A stretch of 5,051 bases of DNA from JAAZMA01 sp036720245. GTDB lineage: Bacteria > Bacillota > Clostridia > Tissierellales > Tepidimicrobiaceae. Position 1 is the first letter of the stretch, and the number at the start of each line of letters is the position of its first letter. This document shows positions 4,357-5,051 of the stretch, in pieces. A model generated the notes under the pieces. The model made no database searches and was not told where the DNA came from. It was given only the letters and a program-made list of their open reading frames with translations. The stretch spans positions 1 through 5,051 of the forward strand of contig DAIMNI010000102.1 in the NCBI GenBank assembly GCA_036720245.1, in the 5' to 3' direction. The translations under genes were made by a program, and so were the position numbers.

Positions 4357-5051
4357 ATGAACGAAAACAAAGTACTAGCAACAGTTAATGGAAAGGATAT
4401 AACAAATCAAGATGTATATACTTTCTTAAATCATTTGGACCCTCAAATTGCAGCACAATTTAGATCACCAGATGGAGTAAATCAAATAGCAGAAGAACTA
4501 GTAAATCAAGAAGTATTATATCTAGATGCTATTGAAAACAAATTAGATGAAGAAGAAGCATTTAAAAAAGAAATAGAAATTGCCAAGGAGAATATCCTAA
4601 AGCAATATGCAATTAACAAAATCTTTCAAAATATAGCAGTATCTGAAGATGAAATAAATAAATTCTATAATGAAAATAAAGGACATTTTCAAACCCCAGA
4701 ATCAGCAAGAGCCAGTCATATTTTAGTTGAAGACGAAGAAAAAGCTAATGAAATACTAGATGAAATAAACAATGGGCTAGCCTTTGAAGAAGCAGCAGAA
4801 AAATATTCTAGTTGCCCATCAAAGGAAAATGGTGGAGATCTAGGAGAATTTGATAGAGGAAGAATGGTGCCAGAATTTGAAGAAGCAGCTTTTTCCATGA
4901 AAGATGGAGAAATAAGTGCACCTGTAAAAACTCAATTTGGCTATCATATAATTAAACTAGCATATAAAAAAGAATCTGGAATAAGTCCACTAGAAGAAGT
5001 TAAAAACCAAATCAATCAGCAATTAATAATGATAAAACAACAAGAAAAATA
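4357..5051 (+). CDS. Cytoplasmic parvulin-type peptidyl-prolyl cis-trans isomerase (PrsA/SurA-like), 3' end cut by window
   Basis: 231 complete codons are visible and the window ends after 'TA' of the next, so the stop may be the very next base or lie further on. The enzyme isomerises X-Pro bonds and acts as a folding helper. Residues 1-95 form a helical SurA_N/PrsA-like chaperone region, with VLATVNGKDIT at 6-16. The parvulin domain spans about 115-202. It shows ARASHILV with His121, EKYSSCPSKENGGDLGEF at 148-165 including Cys153, MVPEFEEAAFSM, and TQFGYHIIKL with His197. A short helical, Gln/Lys-rich tail follows. There is no signal peptide or lipobox, unlike true PrsA, so it is a cytoplasmic member, a type I recall as common in Clostridia at roughly 250 aa. 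AGGAG at 4341-4345 lies 11 bases before the ATG at 4357, a little long. An in-frame TTG at 4348 is only two bases from that site and is less likely. The gene is isolated from the unit upstream by the terminator at 4253-4278. Confidence 0.9.
   Translation, partial: MNENKVLATVNGKDITNQDVYTFLNHLDPQIAAQFRSPDGVNQIAEELVNQEVLYLDAIENKLDEEEAFKKEIEIAKENILKQYAINKIFQNIAVSEDEINKFYNENKGHFQTPESARASHILVEDEEKANEILDEINNGLAFEEAAEKYSSCPSKENGGDLGEFDRGRMVPEFEEAAFSMKDGEISAPVKTQFGYHIIKLAYKKESGISPLEEVKNQINQQLIMIKQQEK

Noticed and set aside
4716..4898. Minus-strand Ser-rich open frame of 60 codons inside the parvulin gene
   Set aside because: It is the antisense of the catalytic domain's Glu/Ala-rich codons; no supporting signal.

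Overview
This window looks like an AT-rich stretch of a low-GC Firmicutes chromosome, most likely from the Clostridia or Tissierellia. The reasons are strong purine-rich ribosome binding sites, A/T-ending codons, and protein families typical of anaerobic spore-formers (a methionine gamma-lyase-type PLP enzyme, a cytosolic DUF3298 protein, a leaderless PrsA-like parvulin). This placement is inferred from style and families, not from a marker gene.

Layout. (1) Bases 1-492 (+) hold the C-terminal part of a Cys/Met-metabolism PLP enzyme, cut by the left edge. (2) Bases 493-638 form a convergent intergenic spacer containing a long imperfect inverted repeat (533-600) of the dispersed 'CATCCTGA...GGATCTC' type, followed by a short tract that resembles another dispersed repeat. 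(3) Bases 639-1232 (-) encode a 197-aa DUF4163/DUF3298 protein. (4) Bases 1233-1355 are a divergent promoter region. (5) Bases 1356-2507 (+) encode a 383-aa SAM-dependent methyltransferase with HACDTATD and PCCQHEL motifs. (6) Bases 2508-2582 carry a promoter whose -10 element lies between the arms of a perfect 10-bp inverted repeat. (7) Bases 2583-3803 (+) encode a 406-aa cation:proton antiporter. (8) About 3856-4254 (+) encode a small three-helix membrane protein of unknown role with an ambiguous non-ATG start. A textbook intrinsic terminator overlaps its stop codon. (9) From base 4357 to the right edge (+) is a cytoplasmic parvulin-type peptidyl-prolyl isomerase, cut in or next to its stop codon.

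The genes do not form one obvious pathway. The antiporter and the small membrane protein share strand and a 52-base gap and end at one terminator, so they may be one transcription unit concerned with ion or pH homeostasis. The methyltransferase, the DUF3298 protein and the parvulin each appear to have their own signals. No stretch over 300 bases lacks a gene. I see no rRNA, tRNA, CRISPR array, intact transposase or defence system. The region is mostly ordinary. The points most worth a second look are the operator-like repeat before the antiporter, its altered ion-binding motif, the start of the small membrane protein, and the repeat element at 500-640.
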